The notes beneath the pieces were generated by a model. It was not told the origin of the DNA and did not search any database. It saw only the letters and a list, made by a program, of their open reading frames with translations. The translations under genes and the position numbers were made by a program. This document shows positions 1 to 5,520 of a stretch of DNA of 12,539 bases, in pieces. How positions within the stretch are numbered: the first letter of the stretch is position 1; every line of letters starts with the position of its first letter. The stretch comes from Methanobacteriota archaeon (GTDB lineage Archaea > Halobacteriota > Methanomicrobia > Methanomicrobiales > Methanomicrobiaceae). Where the stretch lies: NCBI GenBank assembly GCA_023396365.1, contig JAEWWL010000020.1, positions 1 through 12,539 of the forward strand. The letters are read 5' to 3'.

Positions 1-681
1 ATGGCAATAGTTATCGGGCTTATAATGGCGTATCTTTTCAAATCCCATGATGCCGATACAAAAAAGAAGAATGCTGCGATGCCGTCCGGACCTGTTGTCG
101 GCGATGCCGAGAAACCGAAGTGGGTGATACCTGTATTCTTTGTCTTCCTTGTCGGAATTTTAATTGCCGGAACAGCACAGGCTGACTGGATGATTAAGTT
201 CCCGGTAATTTACGCACTTACTCTTGGAGTCGCGTTTCTTTTGATATACTACTTTGAGCGTGACGAAGTTTCAGAGTGGGGACTTGAGACGTGGGATCTA
301 ACAAAGAAAATTTTTCCCATACTGATTGTCGGAACATTTGCCCTTGGAATGCTCTCGTTCTTCCTGCCGCCGGAGGTATTCAGGCCGTTCTTTGGAACGA
401 ATTCGCTTGCCTCAACCCTGCTTGCATCAATAGTCGGAACGATTCTTTATATGCCGACCCTTCTGGAGGTGCCGGTAATCGGGACGACATTCGGCTACAC
501 ATCAGGTGTTATGGCAGGCGGTCCTGCACTGGCACTGCTTCTTTCAGGACCAAGCGTGAGTCTTCCCTCACTTCTTGTGATTTCAAGGATAATGGGCCCG
601 AAAAAGACCATAGTCTATGCCGGTCTTGTGATTGTCTTTTCAGCATTTGCGGGATTTGTGTATGGACTTTTCTTCTTATAG
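1..681 (+). CDS. ArsP/YraQ-type permease, C-terminal part (5' partial)
   Basis: This is an integral membrane protein of the DUF318/ArsP/YraQ permease family. Members of this family have been linked to organoarsenical or other metabolite export; the substrate here cannot be told. The visible 226 residues hold about five hydrophobic segments. The family-typical C-terminal block is clear: a PTLLEVPVIG stretch around residues 151-160, then ALALLLSGPSVSLPSLLVISR and a GPKK(T) turn near residue 201. The family normally runs to over 300 residues, with an N-terminal half carrying a PFCSCS-like motif. That half is absent, so the ATG at base 1 is probably an internal Met and the gene starts before the window. 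The stop is TAG at 679-681. A thioredoxin-like gene follows after 34 bases and is probably cotranscribed, a common pairing for this family. Family assignment is firm, function is not. Confidence 0.85.
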   Translation: MAIVIGLIMAYLFKSHDADTKKKNAAMPSGPVVGDAEKPKWVIPVFFVFLVGILIAGTAQADWMIKFPVIYALTLGVAFLLIYYFERDEVSEWGLETWDLTKKIFPILIVGTFALGMLSFFLPPEVFRPFFGTNSLASTLLASIVGTILYMPTLLEVPVIGTTFGYTSGVMAGGPALALLLSGPSVSLPSLLVISRIMGPKKTIVYAGLVIVFSAFAGFVYGLFFL

Positions 682-715
682 GAAGAGAATATTAATTTAA
701 AAATCAGGTGAAAAA

Positions 716-949
716 ATGAAGATTGAAGTATTTGGAACAGGATGCTTAAAATGCAAAAGACTTATGAAGAATGTTGAAACAGCAGTCTCTGAATCGGGTG
801 TTGATGCTGAGATTGTAAAAGTGGAAGACATAACCGAAATCATGGAGAGGGATGTTATGTTTACACCCGCTCTTGCAATCGACGGCGAGGTAAAAGTCGC
901 CGGAAGGGTTGCAGATGTATCTGAGATTAAAGAGTTGATCAAAGGATAA
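716..949 (+). CDS. Small thioredoxin/glutaredoxin-like redox protein
   Basis: This is a 77-residue thioredoxin-fold protein of the 'redox-active disulfide protein 2' type (thioredoxin_3-like). The active site is C10-L-K-C13 after the first beta strand (KIEVFGTG), and the expected cis-proline is present in the TPAL motif at P51. It has no signal peptide, so it should act in the cytoplasm as a thiol-disulfide carrier, possibly reducing or passing a metal or metalloid to the adjacent permease (inference). AGGTG at 706-710 is well placed for the ATG at 716. The 34-base gap from the permease indicates an operon. Proteins of this size and motif are common in methanogens and are often found next to this permease type. 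Confidence 0.88.
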   Translation: MKIEVFGTGCLKCKRLMKNVETAVSESGVDAEIVKVEDITEIMERDVMFTPALAIDGEVKVAGRVADVSEIKELIKG

Positions 950-980
950 TAAATGCAGGAATTTATAAAATTTAAAAAAA

Positions 981-1071
981 TCTGACTAAGGAGCTATGCC
1001 TCATTTAAGCGGCATACATTCAGATACCTCTTTTCCTGGTTAGAAAGCCTTTGAAGGATTCCTGCCAGGAA
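981..1071 (-). other. Structured intergenic element; candidate terminator or small RNA
   Basis: Two adjacent hairpins can form between the thioredoxin and CDF genes. The first pairs 981-985 with 1020-1024 (TCTGA/TCAGA), then 995-1000 with 1011-1016 (TATGCC/GGCATA), leaving an asymmetric internal loop. The second pairs 1033-1039 with 1065-1071 (TTCCTGG/CCAGGAA). An alternative is the perfect ATTCCTG-C-CAGGAAT at 1058-1072. Read on the minus strand, the first hairpin is followed at once by seven T (bases 974-980), so it looks like an intrinsic terminator downstream of the CDF gene. The size and regularity would also suit a small stable RNA. No RNA family is recognised. Confidence 0.4.
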
Positions 1072-1125
1072 TAAAAAAAAATTGTTAAATCAGCCTCTTA
1101 AAAAAAATTTGATGAAATACTAAGA

Positions 1126-2079
1126 TCAATAATTTTTTTCTTTTTTGTAATTGCAAAAAGAACCGCATCTGCTGCATCCTTTATTGCATGGCTCAACATG
1201 AATTGTAACAACTGATCTGGGATATTCAAACTTTATGTCTGATTCGATGTGTTCTGTAAGATCATGAGACTGCTGAACAGAAACATCGCCTGCAACCACC
1301 AGGTGAAAGTTGATAAATATCTGCGGACCTGCCCTTCTTGTCTTCAGACCGTGAAAACCTGCGTACTCTGAAGAATGATCGCAGATTATCTCTTTTATCC
1401 GGTCTTTATCCTTTTCAGGAATGCTTGTGTCAATAAGATCAAGAATTGATCTTTTGCTAAGATCATATGCGGCTTTTAAAATAACAAGAGCAACTCCGAT
1501 TGCAATAACTGAATCCAATGCAGTAATTCCTGTTATCTGAATGAGAATCAGACCTGCAAAAACACCCAGTGATGTATAAACATCAGTTCGAAGATGCCAT
1601 GCATCACTCTCAAGTGCAATTGATTCGGTATCTTTTCCTACTCTCATCAGTTTTTGTGAGATAAACCAGTTGACAATCGCAGAAACTCCCATAACAGCAA
1701 TTCCTGCCATCAGCATTTCAAAAGGAATAACTTCATGTTCTCCGCCTGTTAGCTTTGATAAAGCCTCGATAATTATCAGAACTGCGGCAATAAAGATTAG
1801 AAGTGCTTCAATCAGACCGGAGATGTCTTCAAATTTGCCATGTCCGAATTCGTGTTCATGATCAGGCGGCTGTCCGGATTTTCTGACAGAAAAAAAAGCT
1901 ATAACTGAGGCCAGAAGATCCATTGCCGAATGAATAGCTTCGGAGATAATACTGACAGAGCCTATTAAAACTCCGACTATTAATTTCATTGTAAAAAGAG
2001 CACTGTTTGAGAGGATTGAAAGTCTTGCAGTACTTTCTTTTAATTTTTCCGGGGAAATCTTTTCATCAGACGGAGTCAT
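1126..2079 (-). CDS. Cation diffusion facilitator (CDF) metal transporter
   Basis: This 317-residue inner-membrane protein belongs to the CDF family, which exports divalent cations such as Zn, Fe, Mn, Co or Ni by proton antiport. Six hydrophobic segments lie within roughly residues 20-205. The metal-site motifs are H50-x3-D54 in the second and H162-x3-D166 in the fifth membrane helix. A D73/H76/H80 cluster precedes the GHGKFED motif. A cytoplasmic dimerisation domain follows at about 210-297. The last 20 residues add C298, C302, C305 and C309, an unusual tail that could bind or sense metal. His/Asp at the TM2 site resembles zinc carriers, but specificity is not proved. No Shine-Dalgarno is seen before the ATG (2077-2079). 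The gene stands alone and converges on the permease-thioredoxin operon. Confidence 0.92.
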   Translation of the reverse strand: MTPSDEKISPEKLKESTARLSILSNSALFTMKLIVGVLIGSVSIISEAIHSAMDLLASVIAFFSVRKSGQPPDHEHEFGHGKFEDISGLIEALLIFIAAVLIIIEALSKLTGGEHEVIPFEMLMAGIAVMGVSAIVNWFISQKLMRVGKDTESIALESDAWHLRTDVYTSLGVFAGLILIQITGITALDSVIAIGVALVILKAAYDLSKRSILDLIDTSIPEKDKDRIKEIICDHSSEYAGFHGLKTRRAGPQIFINFHLVVAGDVSVQQSHDLTEHIESDIKFEYPRSVVTIHVEPCNKGCSRCGSFCNYKKEKNY

Positions 2080-2160
2080 TTTTTGTTATTATTAATCTTG
2101 ACTGAAAACAATATTAGGAGTTTGGTAAGTTCTGCCGTTTTTTGCTGTGATGTCTTTTAA

Positions 2161-2212
2161 AAGAGAGATTTTTTAAGAGATTTTTTAAGAGATTATTTAA
2201 GAGAGATTTTTT
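2161..2212. repeat. Short tandem repeat, four purine/T-tract units
   Basis: Four imperfect units of AAGAGA(GA) followed by six T or near-T bases run head to tail, of 14, 12, 12 and 14 bases. They lie between the CDF gene and the end of the gene at 2259-2609, upstream of the CDF promoter region. The cause is probably replication slippage. Any role in termination or promoter function is unknown. Confidence 0.75.
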
Positions 2213-2258
2213 ATTTATTTATCGGGAAGAAAAAATCTTCACACTGTCCCTTTTGTAT

Positions 2259-2609
2259 TCAGATGCCGCAACCTCCGTCGGCGGCATAGCAGTTGAGGAC
2301 AAACCGGGCTTTTTCCTCTCCAAGTCTTTCCCTGATTAAATTTATCAGTTCATCAAGATATTCCGGCGGAATGCAGCCAAGGCTCTCACTTCCGTCTCCT
2401 ATTAGTTCGCACAGGTATGAGAGCTCTTCATCATCTATTCTCTTAAGACGAGTGGCAAAATTATCAGGGTCTGATGCATAATGATTAGCAAGCGGCGGAA
2501 AGATAGAGCGGTAACTGTTTCCAGACCCATTGCACAGGATACCTTCTGTTTCGGGTGCAGCCTTTCTTAGAATAATTATATCTTTTTCTGAAAGCTCTCG
2601 CGGCAGAAT
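2259..2609 (-). CDS. Uncharacterised 116-residue protein with a non-standard start codon (ATT or CTG)
   Basis: The minus strand holds an open frame ending with TGA at 2259-2261. It encodes a compact protein with conserved-looking features: EGILCNGSGNSYRS (residues 22-35), FPPLANHYA (37-45), DGSESLGCIPPEYLDEL (72-88) and a C-terminal NCYAADGGCGI. The frame contains no ATG, GTG or TTG. The upstream stop is only six codons before the likely start. A strong GGAGG (2614-2618) sits 4 bases before ATT (2607-2609) and 7 bases before CTG (2604-2606). ATT followed by CTG suggests an ancestral ATG changed by one base. The amino acid make-up is that of a real soluble protein, with no membrane segment and Cys at 26, 67, 79, 107 and 114 (ATT numbered as 1). 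I do not recognise the family. It may be translated from the rare start, or be silenced by start loss. Confidence 0.72.
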   Translation of the reverse strand: MLPRELSEKDIIILRKAAPETEGILCNGSGNSYRSIFPPLANHYASDPDNFATRLKRIDDEELSYLCELIGDGSESLGCIPPEYLDELINLIRERLGEEKARFVLNCYAADGGCGI

Positions 2610-2613
2610 AAAA

Positions 2614-2618
2614 CCTCC
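2614..2618 (-). promoter_or_regulatory. Ribosome-binding site GGAGG that fixes the unusual start
   Basis: A perfect GGAGG on the minus strand precedes the open frame ending at 2259. The only start candidates at workable distance are ATT (4 bases away) and CTG (7 bases away). It is among the strongest Shine-Dalgarno matches in the window, which argues that the frame is, or recently was, translated. Confidence 0.7.
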
Positions 2619-2754
2619 GTTTTTTTTAATTTATGGGGTTTTTAGGTTTATGTGAAATGAGAGTTATTTTATCATAATTGTTTTGCAATAATACTTTCTA
2701 TTTTTTTGTGTTTCATTTATTTCAACTGAAAAAAGGCATCAGAAAAAGAGCAAT

Positions 2755-2776
2755 CTGTTGCAAACAGCTATAAATA
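2755..2776 (+). promoter_or_regulatory. TATA box and upstream inverted repeat, promoter of the DUF2703 gene
   Basis: TATAAATA at 2769-2776 is a near-perfect archaeal TATA box. It is directly preceded by CTGTT-GCA-AACAG (2755-2767), an inverted repeat covering the position of the TFB-recognition element. Transcription should start near 2795-2800, giving a leader of about 90 bases. A second inverted repeat, AAATAT-GA-ATATTT (2815-2828), lies inside that leader and could be an operator. Confidence 0.55.
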
Positions 2777-2887
2777 TTGCAAAATTATTGTCAGAGAAAA
2801 AAGGAATACTAAGAAAATATGAATATTTGATTGAATAGTTTAAAGTGGTATTATAATAATTTATCAAACGAGGCGAAAATAAAAATT

Positions 2888-3343
2888 ATGCCAGAAAATT
2901 TACAATGCACATGCGGGCAAAGCTGCTGTAAAGATAATTCCAAAGCAGATTCTGATAAAGTTTTAACTGTTGAGTGGAGGCATGTCGGGGAAAATATCGA
3001 TAACACCTGCGAGCGCTGCTCACAGACAGGAAATGTTTTAAAAGAAGTTCTTGATGAATTAAGGCCCTTTTTATCTGAGAAGAAGATAAAAATAAAAGCT
3101 ATTGAAACAGTTTTGGAAAACGAAAAAATAGAAGAGTCCAATATGATTTTATTCAACGGCACTCCGCTTGAGAAATTAATAGAAGGCATGGAGGTCTCAC
3201 AGACTCCCTGTGCATCATGTGCATGCATTACAGGAGAGGACGATGTCAGATGCCGTGCGATATCATACAAAGGAGAGCTTTTTGAGGCAATCCCGGCAGA
3301 GCTGATAAGAAAAGCGGCGGAAAAGGCACTTGAAGAGAACTAA
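2888..3343 (+). CDS. DUF2703-type cysteine-rich protein
   Basis: This cytoplasmic protein of 151 residues resembles DUF2703, a family of unknown function. The core opens with VEWRHVGENIDNTCERC (C41 and C44), which looks like a thioredoxin-type CxxC after a beta strand. It continues with SNMILFNGTPLEKLIEG (84-100) and ends with an IPAELIRKA helix (135-143). Extra cysteines sit at 7, 9, 13 and 14 (CTCGQSCC) and at 108, 111, 113 and 122, giving ten in all, so metal or metalloid binding or thiol chemistry is plausible (inference). I chose ATG 2888, with GAGGCGA at 2870-2876 upstream; the 14-base spacing is long. A TTG at 2831 would add 19 residues of poor character. The gene sits in a group of metal/thiol genes but has its own promoter. 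Confidence 0.78.
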   Translation: MPENLQCTCGQSCCKDNSKADSDKVLTVEWRHVGENIDNTCERCSQTGNVLKEVLDELRPFLSEKKIKIKAIETVLENEKIEESNMILFNGTPLEKLIEGMEVSQTPCASCACITGEDDVRCRAISYKGELFEAIPAELIRKAAEKALEEN

Positions 3344-3348
3344 ATTTT

Positions 3349-3390
3349 AAAGCGGTGCAAAAAACCCGCCATCCGCTTTTATAATTTCAG
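3349..3390 (+). terminator. Hairpin terminator of the DUF2703 gene
   Basis: AAAGCGG (3349-3355) pairs with CCGCTTT (3373-3379), and T-rich sequence follows. It lies just after the stop codon, in the 71-base gap between two convergent genes. More T-runs continue to 3415. Confidence 0.55.
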
Positions 3391-3414
3391 GTCCGGATTT
3401 ATTTTTATTTTTTC

Positions 3415-4629
3415 TTACTCTTTTTTTCTGATCAAAAAAAGCTTGTCGCCGGGAAGAACAGCAAAGGGCAGTTTAATTCCGCAGTTCTGGCCCTTTTTTG
3501 CTGATTGAACACTGACATGGTTTATCTGAATCTCATCTGCCACTGCATATTCTGCCGGGGTTTTTTTGCCGTATACAAGAATTTTATCACCGCAGCTTAA
3601 AGACTGCGATCGAATCTGAAATTCTGCCACCTGAATTTTTTTGTAATATCTTACAGCCTCGCCTAAGTATTCCTTCGCCTCTTTTGCATTTGGCCCTCTG
3701 CTTATCCAGTCAGGTTCACAGCCTTTGTAAAAGCCCGTTGAAAATCCACGGTTGTAGGTATTTGATAACTCCTCTTTTAACTCCATTGCAAGCTTTTGTG
3801 AGAACTCCCCGGTTTTTATTGCAGTCAGTGCTTTTTTGTAGCAGGAAACTGTAGTCTTTACATAATCAGGCGGCCTGACTCTTCCTTCAATTTTAAAGGA
3901 AGCTGCACCTGCTTTTATAAGCTGTGGAAGAATCTCAATCGTGCATAAATCCTTTGGGCTTAAAACATAATCCTCTCCCAAAATGTAGGAGTTTTCTGTA
4001 TCTTCGGCATCGTATATTCGATAAAGCCTCCGGCAGGGCTGAAGACACCGGCCCTTATTTGCGGAATTCTTAAAATTAAGCTCTGATAAAAAGCATCTGC
4101 CCGAGATGCTCACACACATCGCACCATGGATGAACAGCTCAATTTCACAGTCAAGACCGTCTCTTATCGCCTGCCGGGCCATATCTTCTATATCAGATAA
4201 AGAGCACTCTCTTGCAGGAATTATTCGCTTTGCACCAAGATTTGCATAGAACAAAAACGCCTCGTAATTTGAAACGCTCGCCTGAGTTGAGATGTGCACC
4301 GCAATATCTGCTTCTTTTGCAAGCTTTAAAACCGCCATATCCCAGCAGATAACAGCATCAACACTCGCCTCTTTTGCCGCAGCAATTACTGTTTTTAATT
4401 TTTCAAGCTCGCTGTTGTAATAAATTGTATTGAGCGTTAAATATCCGGCTTTATTGTTTTCATGAAGATAACGCATGACTTTTGCAAGCTCGCTTATCTC
4501 AAAGTTTCCTGCATTATCACGCATGTTTAATTTTTTAACGCCAAAATATACAGCATCTGCACCAGAGTTTACAGCAGTTTTAAGGCACGACCAGTCTTTG
4601 GCAGGCGCAAGAAGTTGTGGTATTTTCAT
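3415..4629 (-). CDS. U32-family protein (peptidase U32 / TrhP-RlhA-like)
   Basis: This 404-residue protein is of the U32 'collagenase-like peptidase' family. Characterised bacterial relatives (TrhP, RlhA) are in fact Fe-S proteins needed for hydroxylation of tRNA or rRNA bases using prephenate. The N-terminal TIM-barrel-like part has LLAPAKDW (6-13), GADAVYFG (23-30) and HISTQASVSN (112-121). The family signature follows: ELFIHGAMCVSISGRCFLS (164-182) and GRCLQPCR (193-200), with C172, C179, C195 and C199 as probable cluster ligands. A beta-barrel-like tail occupies about 330-404. Length fits the short single-unit members. There is no Shine-Dalgarno before the ATG, and the TATA box at 4658-4665 predicts a leader of only a few bases. 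An RNA-modifying role is more likely than proteolysis, but in archaea this is unproved. Confidence 0.9.
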   Translation of the reverse strand: MKIPQLLAPAKDWSCLKTAVNSGADAVYFGVKKLNMRDNAGNFEISELAKVMRYLHENNKAGYLTLNTIYYNSELEKLKTVIAAAKEASVDAVICWDMAVLKLAKEADIAVHISTQASVSNYEAFLFYANLGAKRIIPARECSLSDIEDMARQAIRDGLDCEIELFIHGAMCVSISGRCFLSELNFKNSANKGRCLQPCRRLYRIYDAEDTENSYILGEDYVLSPKDLCTIEILPQLIKAGAASFKIEGRVRPPDYVKTTVSCYKKALTAIKTGEFSQKLAMELKEELSNTYNRGFSTGFYKGCEPDWISRGPNAKEAKEYLGEAVRYYKKIQVAEFQIRSQSLSCGDKILVYGKKTPAEYAVADEIQINHVSVQSAKKGQNCGIKLPFAVLPGDKLFLIRKKE

Positions 4630-4656
4630 TGCTTTTGATGATTTTAATTTTTGGCG

Positions 4657-4666
4657 GTTTATAACT
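4657..4666 (-). promoter_or_regulatory. TATA box of the U32 gene
   Basis: On the minus strand the sequence GTTATAAACC gives a TATA box centred near 4661. A start about 26 bases downstream falls at about 4635, only some 6 bases before the ATG at 4629. With no Shine-Dalgarno there, a leaderless or near-leaderless mRNA is predicted. Confidence 0.5.
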
Positions 4667-4732
4667 ATTTTTTATTGCCGCATTTTTTTTAAAAAATTAC
4701 GCCCTTTGAAAATTTACCGGATAAAAAAATCT

Positions 4733-4764
4733 TAAAAAAAATTGATTTTTTAAAATCCAATTTT
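4733..4764 (-). terminator. Terminator after the PRiA4-like gene
   Basis: On the minus strand AAAATTGGATTTT pairs with AAAATCAATTTT with one bulge, and a run of T (bases 4734-4741) follows. It lies downstream of the stop codon at 4781 and separates this gene from the U32 gene on the same strand. Confidence 0.5.
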
Positions 4765-4780
4765 CCGCAATTTTTTTTAT

Positions 4781-5329
4781 TTAATAGAGAATCTTTTCTG
4801 CGAAATGATTGTTATGATATTTTAAAAGACATTCCTCACATATAACCACGTCTCTTTCCTCTTTATAAGAGCATTGATTGCATATCCATGTTGCAACCGT
4901 TTCTCTGCCGTCTTTTAGGCATGATTCACATAACACATATTTTGGTTTGTTCCTGCCGGACAGGAGTGGATAGTCCGTTTTTTCCTCTGCAGGGAAGATC
5001 TTTTCAAGCTTTATTGTGTGATCGATGTCATCACCAAAATCATAGACATATTCAAAAACATCGCCTTGTAAAAACCCAAGTCCGGAAATTAATTTATTCT
5101 CTGCATATCCTTTCTCCCCAGGCTCAATCACACCAAAACCCTCTGAATTCCATGCTTTTCCCCTGAAGAACTGACTTAAATGAGAATCTGCTTCATACTC
5201 AAATGCATTTCTAATCATCATGTCAAGTTCGCCGACCTTCTGGTTTTTGAGAATATCTATCCTTCGCCAGACTCTTTTATTGTAATTGGGGGCAATCTTA
5301 AACCGGTATACCATGCCTGGTTGTTTCAT
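4781..5329 (-). CDS. PRiA4_ORF3-like protein with C-terminal zinc-binding tail
   Basis: This 182-residue soluble protein has an N-terminal domain related to plasmid pRiA4b ORF-3. Visible motifs are YRFKI (8-12), VWRRIDI (20-26), HLSQFF (50-55) and YVYDFGDDIDHTIKLEKI (94-111), all typical of the family. Its function is unknown, with plasmid, chromosomal and archaeal members alike. After residue 130 a zinc module follows with C134/C137, C150/C153, C164/C167 and H172/H175. That makes eight ligands in four pairs, enough for two zinc ions, possibly cross-braced. The start ATG (5327-5329) has no clear Shine-Dalgarno; Met6 is an alternative. It is divergent from the glutamine synthetase gene and shares the control region with it. 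There are no mobile-element genes nearby, so a recent plasmid origin is not supported. Confidence 0.82.
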   Translation of the reverse strand: MKQPGMVYRFKIAPNYNKRVWRRIDILKNQKVGELDMMIRNAFEYEADSHLSQFFRGKAWNSEGFGVIEPGEKGYAENKLISGLGFLQGDVFEYVYDFGDDIDHTIKLEKIFPAEEKTDYPLLSGRNKPKYVLCESCLKDGRETVATWICNQCSYKEERDVVICEECLLKYHNNHFAEKILY

Positions 5330-5368
5330 CAGGAATATTTTTCCCAGAAAAATAATTAATCTATCCCT

Positions 5369-5388
5369 TTTTTTATATCTTTTATATC
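5369..5388. promoter_or_regulatory. Two TATA-like boxes in the divergent spacer
   Basis: The stretch reads GATATAAAAG and GATATAAAAA on the minus strand, giving good TATA boxes for the PRiA4-like gene with a leader of roughly 10-20 bases. On the plus strand it reads TTTTATAT and TTTATAT, which could also serve the glutamine synthetase gene with a start near 5411. Which use is real cannot be told from the sequence. Confidence 0.45.
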
Positions 5389-5417
5389 AGCCGGATATTT
5401 TTTATGTGATGAGTACC

Positions 5418-5431
5418 GGAAGGATACTTCC
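5418..5431. promoter_or_regulatory. NrpR-type nitrogen operator, GGAA-N6-TTCC
   Basis: GGAA (5418-5421), six bases, TTCC (5428-5431) is an exact match to the operator described for the nitrogen repressor NrpR in Methanococcus, found before nif and glnA. It lies 90 bases before a glutamine synthetase gene, between the two sets of TATA boxes. An overlapping second 4-6-4 palindrome, GGAT-N6-ATCC, occupies 5422-5435. By eye I found no second perfect copy elsewhere in the window, but that scan was not exhaustive. Confidence 0.62.
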
Positions 5432-5444
5432 ATCCAGTAACTAA

Positions 5445-5456
5445 AATAAATATTTT
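5445..5456 (+). promoter_or_regulatory. TATA box, probable promoter of the glutamine synthetase gene
   Basis: AAATAAATATTT lies 14 bases after the NrpR-type operator. A start about 26 bases downstream, near 5478, would give a leader of roughly 40 bases beginning just before the TTATCAC half of the leader inverted repeat. Confidence 0.45.
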
Positions 5457-5484
5457 ACAAGCCCGGTTTTCAAAATAAACAGAA

Positions 5485-5519
5485 TTATCACCTAACATCA
5501 AAAATTAATAGAGTGATAA
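5485..5519 (+). promoter_or_regulatory. Leader inverted repeat covering the glnA ribosome-binding site
   Basis: TTATCAC (5485-5491) is the exact reverse complement of GTGATAA (5513-5519). The second half contains the Shine-Dalgarno core GTGAT just before the ATG at 5521. In RNA the 7-bp stem with a 21-base loop could hide the ribosome-binding site. It could equally be a DNA operator, or chance. Confidence 0.35.
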
Positions 5520-5520
5520 A

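Noticed and set aside
1..3. ATG at the first base as the true start of the permease
   Set aside because: The family has a further N-terminal half of several membrane helices; the ATG coincides with the window edge and no upstream sequence is available to support it.
291..695. Second plus-strand reading frame inside the permease
   Set aside because: Out of frame with a clear family match, of low-complexity composition, with no ribosome-binding site; a shadow of the real gene. The same applies to overlapping frames inside the serpin, glutamine synthetase and solute-binding genes.
981..1071. tRNA gene
   Set aside because: No T-loop GTTCGA-like sequence, no anticodon arm and no CCA end; the pairing does not fit a cloverleaf.
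2293..2481. Plus-strand 62-residue frame opposite the unusual-start gene
   Set aside because: Its Ser-rich translation looks like an antisense shadow, it has no ribosome-binding site, and the minus strand carries a far more protein-like frame with a GGAGG.
2831..2887. TTG start extending the DUF2703 protein by 19 residues
   Set aside because: The extension has no family similarity, and there is no ribosome-binding site before the TTG.
4781..5329. Integrated plasmid or mobile element, because of the plasmid-named PRiA4 domain
   Set aside because: The family is widespread on chromosomes, and no integrase, transposase, replication gene or terminal repeats are seen nearby.
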